The translations under genes were made by a program, and so were the position numbers. The notes under the pieces were generated by a model that ran no database searches, was not told where the DNA came from, and worked only from the letters and a program-made list of their open reading frames with translations. From NCBI RefSeq assembly GCF_002999335.1, contig NW_020312209.1:1-42728 (forward strand): a DNA stretch of 42,728 nucleotides, read 5' to 3'. Positions within the stretch are counted from its first letter, which is position 1. The number at the start of each line of letters is the position of its first letter. Shown in pieces: positions 8,939 through 20,215 of the stretch. This DNA comes from Cyclospora cayetanensis (Eukaryota; Apicomplexa; Conoidasida; Eucoccidiorida; Eimeriidae).

Positions 8939-10748
8939 TCACGAGCTGCTGCAGCCGGAGCACCAGCCCGGCTTTTTGTCTGACACAGTTTTGTTTATTT
9001 GAAATCCAGCCTGGGGGTCGTGCTCTTTTCTGCTCTTGGGCAGTCGCCGCGCTGCAGAAACAGCAGCAAAAACAGTGCGCAAGAAAAGCGGGGTGCTTGA
9101 ATGTGTCGAGCAGGGGGAAGGGCGTGCCGAGCGAGAAGCTGAGGGGGAACCGCGTGCACTGGAGATAGAACATATGGCACTGAACAGTCGAAGAGTGGCG
9201 AAGAACATAGCAAGCAGACAGGTGGTAAAACGCCGCAGCAGCCCGCATCGGAAAGGCCTGAAAAGGCATCAAGTGAGTGCGGCTCGTGATGATGAAGATG
9301 TTCCTTCGATAGGGCTTACCGATTTCATAGAAAAGCTCGTTAACGTTCTGACCGGTCTTCGCTGAAGTCTCAATAAAGAAAATGCCTTGTTCCTCCGCAA
9401 ACTGTTGCGCTTCCTGCGGCAGCGGCAGCAGAGTCAACGCGTGCAGCAGCAGCAACAACGTCCAAAGCAGTGCAGCAGCAGTGCGACTCCTCCGACCTGC
9501 TGCCCCGTCCCTGGATCACGTTTAGTTTTGCAGTACAAAAGCACTGACTTGTGATTTAACAGTCCTTTCAGCAGCAAGATCTATCTTGTTGCCCGCTAGA
9601 GCTGCAAAGCAGAATAAATGACAGACCCGAAACTGTACAGCACGCAAATCTAGGCGCATGCACTCGTCGGCCTGCACGCTCTACAGCAACACCCAAGAGA
9701 GCATGAAAGGGCATTCAACTCTAGCACTGTAGTGTCTCTACTCCCCAGCTAACCCATTACGAGCGACGACTGGTCATTAATGGATTGCAGCTCAGCGACC
9801 CATGACTTGGCACCCTCGAACGAATCTCGGTTCGTTGTATCAAACACGATCACTGCTGCTGCTGCGCCTCTGCAGGAACGGCAAAGTGGCAGTGACAGAT
9901 GTGGCAGTTAGCCCCCCGTACACCGGAACACCTGCAACTCAGCTTTTGTCGCTTTTAGCCTGGCCTGAATTTGAACTGCTGAAACACAAAAAAAAGGCGC
10001 ACAACCTCAACCCTAGGTCCTTGCCTGTAATACATGGGAGCTAAGGAACGGTATCTTTCCTGCCCCGCAGTATCCCAGATCTCAAACTTTATGATGCAGT
10101 CTCCCAAGTCCACAGACTGAGTCATGAAGGCCGCTGCAGGAAAGCGCAAGCCGAAACACGTGCAGAGCGATGTACATACACAAAACGCACAGAATTGAAG
10201 CACTGCTGCCATAGACCCCACTGAGTGAGACCATGCAGCAGGGACCGCCACACTTGACAAGTCTCCGTCCTGCTACATCCTCTCAGAGTTGCTGCTGCTG
10301 CTGTAACAATAAGCGTTGCTGTGGCTGGCTATCTAGGAGACACACCTCTGGCTCAGGGCCATCAGTCTATCACTGCAGATGGACAATCCCTACATGTTGG
10401 AACCTACGCTGTCAGTGCACACCTAGACACACCGCGCACGTGCTGAGCTCCTCTCTGCGGGTGTTCACCACTCACCGCCTTACACTCCCTATCCTAAAGC
10501 ACTTGAATAGTTGGATAGATTCACACTGCTTGAAATTTACCTCCAATGGTGCTCTCTTGGTACTCGTAGAATTCATCTTTAGCAAAGCGGACGACAAGAC
10601 AGCTCTTGCCCACGCTAGTGTCCCCTAGCAAAACCAGTTTAAAATGGAGAACCTTCTGCTGCCCTGGCTGCCCTAGGGGGCCCCCCGTGGGCCCACCCTC
10701 ACGGGTACCCTGCCCATCAGGGGCCTGTCCCCGTGGTGACAGAACCAT
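8939..10748 (-). CDS. RAB5: Rab5-family small GTPase
   Basis: It is an endosomal Rab GTPase regulating early endocytic/endosome-like traffic; in apicomplexans Rab5 paralogues also serve secretory-organelle sorting. Exons in transcription order: 10748-10541, 10133-10025, 9869-9754, 9601-9549, 9413-9320, 9051-8939. All phases close and give 230 residues. Visible motifs: P-loop GDTSVGKS (about 42-49), the Rab5-type switch I stretch STIGAAFMTQ formed across intron 1, [20 protein letters not shown] (switch II), GNKIDL and ETSAK nucleotide motifs, and LFYEIARRLPKS typical of Rab5 helix 5. Intron 2 begins GC rather than GT, and the join gives the expected YYRGA. The protein ends CSGCSSS, not a standard CC, CXC or CCXX(X) prenylation signal. 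An N-terminal Gly/Pro-rich extension of about 35 residues precedes the G domain; the ATG at 10748 is the nearest in-frame start. It lacks Gly2, unlike myristoylated Rab5B. Confidence 0.95.
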
Positions 10749-13261
10749 TGACACGCTGCGTATGTGGCCGCTGCTGGCACTGCTGCCGTTGCTGCTGCTG
10801 CCTGGACCACTGAGGACTAAGAGAAGCACGGAAAGAGTGGGAAGATGGCCAGAGAAGGGGAGAAGTGGTCTCGGCGAATGTGCATCTACTGTTTGTGGCC
10901 GTATGGTGGGTGGAGTGCATACACCGCAAACTGTTGATCCCAAACCCTACTACTGCAGGCCATGCTAGGGCTGGAAATTTCTTATGACTTCGATTTGGAG
11001 GAGACGACCCTGCCACCTCAGGGTTACTCTGGTCCCCTTAAACCAAAATCCTGGCGTAGACCACCAGGAGCTCGTCGTAGGCTACAGAGAGCCGGTGTCA
11101 CAAGGAATAAGGGGACTCAAGCTGAGGCGTCCGTCCAGATGAAAATATGAACTCAAGATTGAAAATATCCTGCTGCATGCGCTTTTTGCTGCTCGTCTAA
11201 TTTGCACGAGCGGTGGCAGCTGCAGCTGCCGCCGCTCCTACTCGTGTTGCAGCAGGAGCTCTGCGCTGCTGTCTGCGATGGAAAAAATGGATTAGACTCA
11301 TAAAAAGGCACTATTTTTGCTATTTCTCTGGTAGATGACAAAATGTAATCTGTAGCCCCATTTTTGTAGCTCCCCCCATTTCAGAGAAGCCGTTCAGGTC
11401 GCGTAACGGTCCACCCTAAACTCTATTTGTAACCGGTTAATCTCTGAGCACCCAACCCTCCTGCCTGCGAACAACCCCATGGCTGCCACTTCTACAAATT
11501 CCGAGGACATCACTGCCTTAGGTTCCCCAATCTCCTTTGCTCGAAGTGTCACAACCAAACCAACAACACGCAAAATGTTTGACGTTTGGGCTAACCCAAA
11601 TGGAGGCTATTTGCAAGTCTAAGTCCTTTTACGGTCATTAATTTTTCAGCAATATAAGGCCCTAAGACCTCAAGGAGCTGCCTGAGCTGCAGAGGGCCAG
11701 CATTGATAATTCCGCAGCCCATTTAGTTGAAATCCACTTTAGGATGTACGGCTCAGGAAATTGACATGTAGACACCTGTACGCCTGGAGGCCGACGACTC
11801 TGCAGAGGAGGAAGATGCCTGTGTTTGATGCACCGGCTTATGCTGAATGATCGTCATACCTCTTGTTCCCCCCCTTCAACGTCCCCCACCATTCCATTTT
11901 TGTCGTTTGTTACGCTCCCCGTAGTGTTTTCTACAGGGAAGCACCTTAGTAACTTAAAACCCTACATAAAACATTGTAGAAAGCTATTGAATAATTGTTG
12001 GCAGAGTTCTCTCCTCCCCATGCCCTAGCGACCATGGTTATGGCAACAGGGGAAAAGGTTTGCGAGTCAGGGTGTGCATTGCTGAACCATAGACGCATTC
12101 TGATCATTCGCAGTTGCTAATACATTTAGCAGCTTATTATGCACAGGCACAAGATATTGATTTTTGCCACGCTAAATTTGTTTTGCTCTGTAATAAACCA
12201 CTTTTAAAAATAAAATACAAATATACAAGCCAAGGAGTCAGGACGAATATTTGAAAATGCGTGACCAGTGTGGTAGGAAAGGCCCAGTGTAGCTCAACAA
12301 AAGTACATCCTGCATATGCAAATTAATCTTAATCAAATAGGTCTGGGTACCCAGACAAATATGACGATTTGACCACCCAGGATATAGTGCATCCGTAAGA
12401 CTTTACGGAGCAGTATACCCACTAGGAGCACGCTGGTGAGCCGATATCATAGCAGCTAACTCTGGCTTACAGCCAAGTGAACGTGTGTGTTGCTTCCATT
12501 AGCAAGTCGCCTCTCAGTGCTTCCACTGCCGTTACTGCTGGTTGGCAGAGCTTGAAAACAGAAAACCCCTTTACGCACCTTTTCCTCAACAGAGAAACTT
12601 AACTCCAGACTCGATACGAAACTAATCGTTGTCAAGAGTTCCTCCACAGATACCTTCCTCGTTTCCCCCACCCCCGCCCCTCAAAGTTCTCGACATGCGC
12701 AGAGGCACTGCGAAATTGTCCGCAGCTGCACACCTCTGAGCACTCCAAGTATTTACTGCCAGTTACCCCTAGCATGGAGGGCACACGCAAAAACATTGAA
12801 TCTTATTGATTTCAGCCAGAGTTTTTCAGCAAAAAGGCAAGCAACCAGCCAAGCTAAAAATATACTTTTTTACCACTTGTGAAAGTATAACTGCCGATAG
12901 AAACCAGCTTCGCCCGCTATACACAAGGCACTAGGCGTACAGCGAGCCTATCTCTATGCGTCTGGTGCTACCACCCTTAGTTAGAGGCTCCTTTCATTCC
13001 AACACACAAGCTTAAATATCGGGCTTCTTTAGGTGGTATACCTAAGCACACCTAAAAATGCTGCTGAATACTCCAGCTAGAGCAAAGTGCTTCAACAAGC
13101 AGAATGGCCTTGCAGGGTGAAGCCCCCAACTCTGGTAACTGCTATTAAGTCAAGGGGTCAAAATAAGACCTCATGGAGGAACTTGGAGCAGCACCGAGAC
13201 CAAACTACACTGAGAATCTGGCCGTCACTTACAGCGGCGGATGATCCCATAGGGAGCAAGA
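10749..13261. other. Gene-poor stretch, low in CAG repeats
   Basis: I cannot support a gene in these 2.5 kb. From about 11,300 the sequence is AT-richer and almost free of CAG/CTG runs, with no long ORF. The only mildly protein-like open stretch is minus-strand 12,456-12,671 (contains VSVEELLTTISFVSSLELS). It has no recognised family and could be a stray exon. The segment adjacent to 10,748 should hold the Rab5 promoter. Confidence 0.5.
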
Positions 13262-14096
13262 TCAGTAAGTGTTGCTGTATGTGCTGCTGCGGTTGCTGCT
13301 GGATAGCTTGGAGGGGCTATCAGTGTATAGCTGCTCGTGCAGCAGCTGAAACCTCCACGCGTACATTCTGTCCGATGGCTTCTTCGGTAGCAACACTTCC
13401 AGCACCTGGTCATGCTGCTCGTTTTTCGCTTCCATTGCTGCTGCTGCTTGCGCCGCTGCCACTGATGCCTCGCGAGAAGCGATCACGGAGGGAAGCCCCT
13501 CGGGGGGTCCTATTGCGACGGGGTCTATAAGCGCCATGAGCTCCACCGGCTGCTTGTTTAGTAAAGGAGCGAGGCTCTTCCGGAATAGTCCCAAATCAAA
13601 TTCGTATGTCGACGGTAAAAAGAAACTCTGAAGAACAAATGGTGAGAGATCCAAACTTGCGAAACCAGCTTAAGGAAGCGGGAAAAGATCGTGTCATCTA
13701 GTTACCGACACTTGGAGGTAAAAGCAGCTAAAAGCAGGATCTCTACCGATAAAGGGGTAAAACAGATCCAAAAGATGGAAAGGCTGCGCGCTAGAGTGTT
13801 GATAGTATTAATGCGGGCGGACGGGGTGCTAGAAAAGGAAAGTGCTTTGCTTTACCTGAGTAAACTCAAATGTGTATATGTTATTGCAATTGAACCTAAT
13901 GGCTCTAAGGAGGCCCTTATTCAGCAACTTCTTCTTTCGCTCTGCCACAGTCAGGGCGGGAAGACAGCGATCATGACCAAACAACAAGCGGCTATCTTCT
14001 GGCACTTCCAGATTTTGCAGCGAAGGCGCTTGCACGTGACGCTCCCCTGTGCAAGCTTCCCCAGGTGCACTGTACGGAGAACACGCAAGACATGCC
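13262..14096 (-). CDS. DUF1769-family protein, C-terminal exons (5' exons unresolved)
   Basis: Two exons are joined in phase 0: 14096-13856 and 13627-13262. The junction restores NIYTFEFTQ/SFFLPSTYEFDLGLF. This matches the DUF1769 signature, in which a 'YTFeF' strand is followed by a 'Dfst' turn and a basic-plus-aromatic 'dl..yl.gQPl' segment, seen here as LAPLLNKQPVELMALI. An ERKKKLLNKG helix-like stretch sits upstream, as in the family. The function of DUF1769 is not established. The 3' part has an Ala-rich run (AAAQAAAAMEAK) and a Ser-rich tail before the stop. The acceptor at 14097-14098 is the only one between an upstream in-frame stop and the conserved block. Further 5' exons probably lie between 14,100 and 15,100, but I could not assign them. 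Confidence 0.65.
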
Positions 14097-15154
14097 CTGA
14101 AACCTCCATTAAGAGCTTACAGGGACAGTGGATCTCCAAAGTAAGCTCGAGTGCTGTAGGCCCTTTGGTTTAGGTACCGGTACCAGATGCATGCGCTGAG
14201 TGGAGGCAAAGGCATTTGGGGCTTAGTTGCTCGAATCTGGACTTCTTGGGCTGTCCGTCAGGGTTTAGGACTCACTGTGCAACATGGAGCTTTTCAGCAA
14301 GGCACACGAGGGGCGAGAGAAAAAAAGGCTCATCGGAGACAATGTCTTCCTGAGAAGTAAGCCTCAAACCGCGAGTTTGTATTCCGGTAACCCATGCCAA
14401 ACGCAGTGCACATCCTGTGCAGCAGGCTAACGCCCTTGGAGCTCAGTTCGCATTCTACTTGCCTCAATTAGATCCGTGAGGCTTCTTACTACTTGTACGC
14501 CAAGCGATATAACCCATCGAGGAGGCAGGTGTTGCAGAGGGCGGGAGAAGACTTGTCCTGTCAAGACTTCCCCCAGCCGCCAAGGATGGAGAAAGCGGCC
14601 CTGAAGACACTAGACAGCACGAAACTCCGAGGCTCAAACCCCTGTGCGCTACAGAGCGAAGCCTCTGCCTCAAAAGCAGTGAACGCAACGCGTCGCCTCG
14701 GAAGTCGCCCGGATAGACAGGTGGACGGTAGGTCTACACCCCCCTACCTGTACTAAAACTCGCATGGTTGCCCCTTTTGAGGCTCCGGCGCCACAGTCTG
14801 CCATCCCTCCCACGCCGACGCAACAGACCAGAATCCTGAGACCAAAAAAGGCAGTGAGTCTAAAAATGCCGCAAACCCTTTGTTTTCGCTGCCTGCCTCA
14901 CGACAGATCTAGAAGCAGCGAGATCACGGCAAATCCTGGAGCCCGAAAAGCGTTGAACGTAAGGGACAGACTTACGCTCCTTTGAAATAAGGCGTCTCGA
15001 AGGAATGAATTGCTAAAGAACGCAGACACACAGAGTACGCAAAACACGCGCAAGTGTGATCTTTAGCCTGAAAAGCCGCATGCTACAGAGGATGGCATCC
15101 ATGGCAGGAGGATGTGAGTGTATATATACATATAATATATAATATTATATATAT

Positions 15155-15205
<51 letters not shown>

Positions 15206-15487
15206 CAGCACTCCATCCTGCTCTGTTCACGCTGAAAGTTTGGCAAGTACCTCTGGCGGTGGGCTCTTGGGGAGAGAGAAGCGCTAAGGGAGGACGAGGA
15301 TATCGGAGTCGGAAACGCTTCCGCGGCTTCGCACCCTATAGTCACAGGCATATCTGAAGGGACGGCGCGATTTGCGAACTCTGAAAAGCAACACACCCGT
15401 CTTTTTACTAACGCAGTGCCACCTCATCCCTCGCGTGAAGCAAGCGCCCTCCAAGTTCGGACGTAAAGAAGTGCGCATTTAAAGATC
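14097..15487. other. Unresolved 5' exons of DUF1769 gene and intergenic sequence
   Basis: This should contain the upstream exons and promoter of the minus-strand DUF1769 gene and the 3' flank of the next minus-strand gene. An open minus-strand stretch around 14,520-14,720 (reads ...YPGDFRGDAL...) may be an N-terminal exon, but I cannot confirm it. A TA-rich microsatellite lies at 15,118-15,201. Confidence 0.35.
15118..15201. repeat. TA/AATAT microsatellite
   Basis: An alternating TATA and AATATA run of about 80 bp is partly self-complementary. It lies in the 3' flank of the minus-strand gene that ends at 15,488. Confidence 0.92.
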
Positions 15488-17404
15488 TTAAACCCGCAGT
15501 CCAAAGCGTTGGCGTACAGTCGCCTGCGCGGCAGCGTTCGACGGTCTCCGTTGCTGCCGCAGCTCCTCCAGCATCCATGGCTCAGCAATCGCGCGCAGCA
15601 GCACAGGCTTCTGGGGCCATATATCTGGATGGGGAGGTCGCATGTCTAGTGTAGTTGCTCGGTTTCTCCAAGAACGCAGCACGCTGACGGTGCTGTTGTC
15701 ACTGCGTCCCCCTCCCTGGAAGCTCCCTTCATCACTGTTGCCTGGTACGACAAGGACGGCCTTCCCGATCGCGCGTGTTGCGCTCGGTCCGTCTGCCCTG
15801 CTGCCCGCACTGTTGCTGCTGTCGGTGCTGTTGCTGCTGCAACTCCTGTGGCTGCTGCCTCCGCGAATCTGTTCAGCAGCGCCCGCTTCATCAGGCAGCG
15901 CGTTACGGAGGCTGCTGCACGATGACCGGCCGCACGCCCCTCCAGATCTCGCAAAGCTCCTCGCGGCTGCTGCAGCGGGAAGAGTCGCAAAGTCGGAGGC
16001 GTCCATCTGTAGGGTGGAAAGGAGCTCAGTCACTGTTATCCACGGAAAAGCAGCGTCCTGCTGAGTCACCCTGGAATCTCTGCCGGCTTCCGTGAACGCA
16101 CGGGTTAGGAGAGAGGATCCTTCTGCCTGCCCTGTGTGCGCAGACTCGCTCCCCCTGCTGACCAACGCCTTCGTCCTGCCAAGCGAAGCTGTAGACGCGC
16201 TAGCCAGCAAGGGTCTGTGCGGGCACGCTGACGCCGACGCTGCTTCTGCTGCCACCTCAGCAATCGCCATTACCCTCTTTTCAGCTGTCTCTGCCTTCGA
16301 TTGCAGCTGCATGGCGGCAGCTGCGCAGCGGGCAGTAACAGACAAAGTGCGCACCGCCAGCACAGACGTGTAGATGAATCCCAGGACGGCTGCTGCTGCA
16401 GCAGCTAGCAGGGCTGTAGCAACCGGATGGCGAGCAAGGAATGCTGTACTGGCAGCGATCCACCCTGGCCACCCATCCACGAGCGCCACTGCAGCAGCAG
16501 CAGTTGCCATGTTCGCTGCTGCTGCTGCCTGTCCCTCTGCGGGGAAAAGCACCAGCTGCAGCAGCGGCAGCGAGCAGGGCAAAAGCAGCAGTATCAACAG
16601 CAGCAACCACGTCTCTACAGCCCTAGAGATGCTCTCGGCTGCGCCTGCGGTCGCGTGTAGCTGCGCAGCCGTGTGCTGCGTGTGCTTATCGCACAAAGAC
16701 ACAGCAGCAGCCGCAGCCGCTGCTGCTGCGGCTTGCGCGGCAGCGCGCGTGGAGGCTGCTGAAACTTCGACCCGCTCCTCGTCGGCGACTCCAGAGGCAC
16801 CCTCCAGTGCATCTCCGTGACTGGGGTTAAGCGCACAAGAAGCGAGAGGCTCCTTGTGAAAATGCAGCACCGAGTGGCGTCGCTCTCGGAGGGGGTGACC
16901 CTTATGTTGTGTGGCACTGCTGTACTGTCTAGCGCTCCGCGAAGGCCATAAACTCCTCATAACTGCTGCGGCAGCTCCTCCCCCGCCTTGCCGCAGTCGG
17001 CGGATGGTGAGTGCGCGTGGCTTGTGAGCAGTGCGCTTGCTGCAGCCTTCTCCCTGGTGACCATGCAGCATTCTTCCGTGTGCTCGAAGATCTGCGAGTG
17101 CCTTCTCGCCCTCTTGCGGCGGCGGCTGCTGCTGTCTGGCTGCTGCCTTCGAGCTGCACTCGTCAGCGTAGCAGGGCAAGGGGCCCCACCAGGAGAAGTT
17201 AGGGGATACTCTTCCTTCCTCGTGAGGCCACATGTAAGTGCCTTCGGACGCTACATCCGCGGCTGTTTCAGCGGCAGAGATGCGTCTCCCTGCTGCTGCT
17301 GGGGAGTTCTCTAGCATGCACGAGGATGCTATGTAATCGGCGGCTTGCGCTGCAGCGGGAAATGCCGCTGCAAGATACCCGAGTGCCAGCTCCACAGCCT
17401 CCAT
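15488..17404 (-). CDS. Hypothetical Ala/Ser-rich membrane protein
   Basis: A single open frame of 638 residues starts at an ATG (17404). I do not recognise a family. The N-terminal third is polar and Ala-rich, with a poly-Ala run near residues 220-240. Two hydrophobic segments follow: WLLLLILLLLPCSLPLLQLV (about 265-287) and an Ala-rich one, ATALLAAAAAAVLGFIYTSV (about 325-350). Between them are Ala/Gly and a WPGW motif. After the second comes a helix-like Ala/Glu/Lys stretch, then a Ser/Arg-rich low-complexity region. The C-terminal 60 residues look more complex (RSWRNRATTLDMRPPHPDIW, then EPWMLEELRQQR). The tail motif and the membrane pair are the best handles for a search. The absence of introns is atypical for this window, so a hidden intron in the low-complexity part is possible. 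Confidence 0.55.
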   Translation of the reverse strand: MEAVELALGYLAAAFPAAAQAADYIASSCMLENSPAAAGRRISAAETAADVASEGTYMWPHEEGRVSPNFSWWGPLPCYADECSSKAAARQQQPPPQEGEKALADLRAHGRMLHGHQGEGCSKRTAHKPRALTIRRLRQGGGGAAAAVMRSLWPSRSARQYSSATQHKGHPLRERRHSVLHFHKEPLASCALNPSHGDALEGASGVADEERVEVSAASTRAAAQAAAAAAAAAAVSLCDKHTQHTAAQLHATAGAAESISRAVETWLLLLILLLLPCSLPLLQLVLFPAEGQAAAAANMATAAAAVALVDGWPGWIAASTAFLARHPVATALLAAAAAAVLGFIYTSVLAVRTLSVTARCAAAAMQLQSKAETAEKRVMAIAEVAAEAASASACPHRPLLASASTASLGRTKALVSRGSESAHTGQAEGSSLLTRAFTEAGRDSRVTQQDAAFPWITVTELLSTLQMDASDFATLPAAAAARSFARSGGACGRSSCSSLRNALPDEAGAAEQIRGGSSHRSCSSNSTDSSNSAGSRADGPSATRAIGKAVLVVPGNSDEGSFQGGGRSDNSTVSVLRSWRNRATTLDMRPPHPDIWPQKPVLLRAIAEPWMLEELRQQRRPSNAAAQATVRQRFGLRV

Positions 17405-19049
17405 GACGCACCCTCCCTACTTGAACGGCGGCCGGCAGCCGCCGTCGCTGCAGTGTCTGCTGCTGCTTGTGTGTCAAGAGGAAGCGAAGAAAAACAGTAG
17501 ACGGCGTTTCCTGTGTCGGCTTCTGGGAAAACACTTCGGAAGTAACGATCTAGGAGAGCAGGGGTCCTGCGGAGGCTGCTGATGCCGATGATAGAGAAGG
17601 GCGGAAGGGGAGGGGAGGGGGAAAGGAAGGGGTGCAGGCGCAGTTCTGCTCTATTCCTTGTGGCTGGTGTATATGGAGAGGCCATCAAGAGGACCCTACA
17701 CAGGCCTCATCATTGAGAGATCCGAGGAGAGGAGCATCTGCATTAGGCGTCTATTGTTTGCTGCTGCTGCTGGCGCCCACCCAGTCAGCGTATCCTTTAG
17801 GAAGGACGCCTCAGTGGAGGAACTGAGAAAAGGTGGAAGGTAACCGGTACACGGAGCCTGCGCGGCAGCAAGAGCAATGGAGGAAGAAGAAGTAGTGATG
17901 ACAACAAGCTGTCGGTACGAATCTACGTCTCGAAGCCTTCCCATGCATCGAGATCGAAAAGGCTGTTTGTTGGTTGCGTTTGCGACAACAGCCCGATGTG
18001 TTCCGAGTTGGCGGGTCTGCGACACACGGTCTAGAGTGGCAGAAAGGGGCAAGGGAAACGCTTTGGACAGATAAAAGGGGCCATTCAAAGCTTCAAAAGG
18101 GTCGAAATATAAAGAATAAAGCGAAAATTTGCGCGGATAATGCGCGAAGTGGACGGCATGGGGCCCCCGAGGAGGCTCGAGACCACTATAGGATTTCCTA
18201 TAAAAGGCAGCTGACGATAGTCCACGTATACATACAAACATGAAGCTAGATAGACTCCATGGTCTGTCTCTCGGCGTTGGCTTTCATGTTCTTCACTAAT
18301 ATGCGATTAATGAAGCTCAATGGCGCTCTCTATAGAAACCATCAAAAGATTCAGGAGACAATCCTTTAGCAACAGAGGAAGCACTTCCTTGTAGGTCCCT
18401 CCGTGCGCGCACGGAGATCTGCAAGGACTGCGGCCGCCTAAGTCTTTCTTCCAGTTTCGCGTTGATTTTCGCATTATTTTTCCTAGTTTCTCTCAGAGTG
18501 CTTCTTGGTGATGGTGGTGTTTATTCTTTGATATGCTGTGGGGCGATGCTGGTGACGGCAAACAAACGGCAGGCTGCCTCCCTGTACATAGGAAGAGCAA
18601 ATCATCCATTCGTGGAAGCCTTTGCCAAATCCTACAGAAACGCTTAGTGGCCTTCCGCTGCAGGAGCTCAGGCCGTGATCCTTGCATTGCCAGTGTTCTA
18701 TGCAATGGAAGACAGTAGCTCTTGGAGGGGGAAGCACGAGGAACAGGAGCCTGCTTCTTCAAGGCTATACAGACAGACAGACCAGAGAAAACCAATCTGC
18801 TTTCTGTATTGTGCTATGCTACCGCGCTTAGGCAGGGTCTACTGCTGTAGCTCGACTTAATTGGGATCCAGATATGTATTGACGCTATATTTTGGAGGTC
18901 TGTGCATTACTTTTGCTGCAGAGTAGTGCTAGTTGCTTGCAACATGGCCAACGCTTGATGGCTGTGCGTTAAGCGGCGATATGTGCCTGCACGTACTTCA
19001 AGTCCGCGAAGAGCAGGCTAACAAAAAAAACACACACACACACACATAC
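17405..19049. other. No gene supported
   Basis: The segment next to 17,404 should carry the promoter of the preceding minus-strand gene. Open stretches on both strands at 17,630-18,240 show no family motif and overlap each other. From 18,300 on the sequence loses the CAG runs and shows only short ORFs. Confidence 0.4.
19029..19047. repeat. (CA)n microsatellite
   Basis: A run of CA dinucleotides (TG on the minus strand) lies immediately after the likely donor of the minus-strand exon ending at 19,050. Confidence 0.85.
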
Positions 19050-19195
19050 CAGCTGTCTCTTTCATTTCATGCCGGAAGAGTGTAAGGTAATAAGGATAGA
19101 AGGCGGGATTCTCATCCGAGACGATGCCTCCAAACGTGCTGTCAAGCCTTTCTAGCTTCATTAGAATAAAGCTCTTCTTATGGAGACCACACGAA
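19050..19195 (-). CDS. Probable isolated exon of an unrecognised gene
   Basis: An open minus-strand segment is bounded by an AAG acceptor and a GTATGTGT donor. It encodes a complex, non-repetitive peptide containing LHKKSFILMKLERLDSTFGG and FYPYYLTLFRHEMK. No family is recognised, and neighbouring exons on either side could not be found. It may start with the internal Met of MKLERLD, or belong with the small gene upstream (19,812-20,215), whose stop argues against that. Confidence 0.3.
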
Positions 19196-19811
19196 CTTCG
19201 CAGAGTTTCCTTCTTCTTGTGTTTCCACTCCTTTCCACCCTGAGCAATGTTTCGTTGTTTTTCTTTCTGCACATGTGGTTTCGCAGTTGCGCTTAGGTTG
19301 GGCGGGCGCTGTTTTAGAGGATAAAGGGATCACTTTTGTTTTCCAGAAACATACAGAGCCAGCGGCTCCTCTGCTAGGCGATTTGGGAACGGATTTGTTG
19401 TACAGTACTCTCTCATATTCCTTTTCTTTGTAGCAATGCGAAGCCACACTTCAACACTATTCACTATAGCAGTGACACTTCACCAAGAATTGGCAAGAGA
19501 TCGACTCACTGGTTTCTCTGTTCATATACATTATTTATCTCACATTACTTCCAGCTTGATACGAGAAGACGCAATGGGACGGGTGTGTTCACTAGGTGCA
19601 ATGAGCATCTGGCTCTGCATGCTCAAAGTGCTTAGAAAGGCCAGGTACGCGCATCTTAGATGTACATCTTCCCTCGCATAGGGAATTTTCAGGGGCATGG
19701 GCAGGCAAGGAAAAAGATATTTAGAAAAACACTCCGGAAAGTTTTATCAAGTGTATGTTGCGTCTGGAGTTGAGTCTTTTCTTACAATGATCTTAGATGC
19801 GGCGAAATATC

Positions 19812-20215
19812 CTATCCCTTTTCTCCACGTATACGCCGGAACTCATGCACAAACTCTTTAAAGGCCGTGGGTTTTTCCTTGCTACCCATGTACTTGCTGG
19901 GAAACGGATAGTCTAATGGTTTATAGTGCATTCGGATCGGCACGCTAGTACAAAGGCAGCTGTGTATATATATACCTAAATCCAGCGAGCTTTGTTGCCG
20001 CTCGAGGCTTCTTGGGCAATGCTGAGAGGGCAACAGGGCCCAAAAGCCGCACAGACACTCAACGGTCTTCTAACTACAAATTTGAACATTTGCCAATATT
20101 CTTCGTACCGGTAGCGCTGAGCTGTATGATTGTATTCAGCCAACACGGCCCCTTGCTGTAGGCAAAACACTTAGACCCTCGCCTTGATCGCATTAACTCC
20201 AGCGAGGCTCTGCAT
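19812..20215 (-). CDS. Small basic conserved-looking protein, four short exons
   Basis: Proposed exons: 20215 to about 20177 (start MQSLAG), 20155-20059, 20021-19976, 19944-19812, about 104 residues. The last three join in phase (1, 2) and give a continuous basic/aromatic protein: AEYNHTAQRYRYEEYWQMFK, then LPKKPRAATKLAGF, then PIRMHYKPLDYPFPSKYMGS and FKEFVHEFRRIRGEKG before the stop. Such Lys/Arg/Tyr/Trp-rich small proteins are common among mitochondrial ribosomal or respiratory-complex subunits, but I do not recognise a specific one. The first intron is uncertain: it would be 21 bp with the donor at 20176, or 42 bp with the donor after MQSLAG. Confidence 0.45.

Noticed and set aside
9754..9761. 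Rab5 exon 3 donor at 9,760 (GTAATG)
   Set aside because: It would put a stop codon at the start of the next exon. The donor at 9,753 (GTTAGC) yields the expected [10 protein letters not shown].
15642..16820. Plus-strand Leu/Cys/Ala ORFs
   Set aside because: Antisense shadows of the minus-strand 638-residue frame, with CTG-driven composition.
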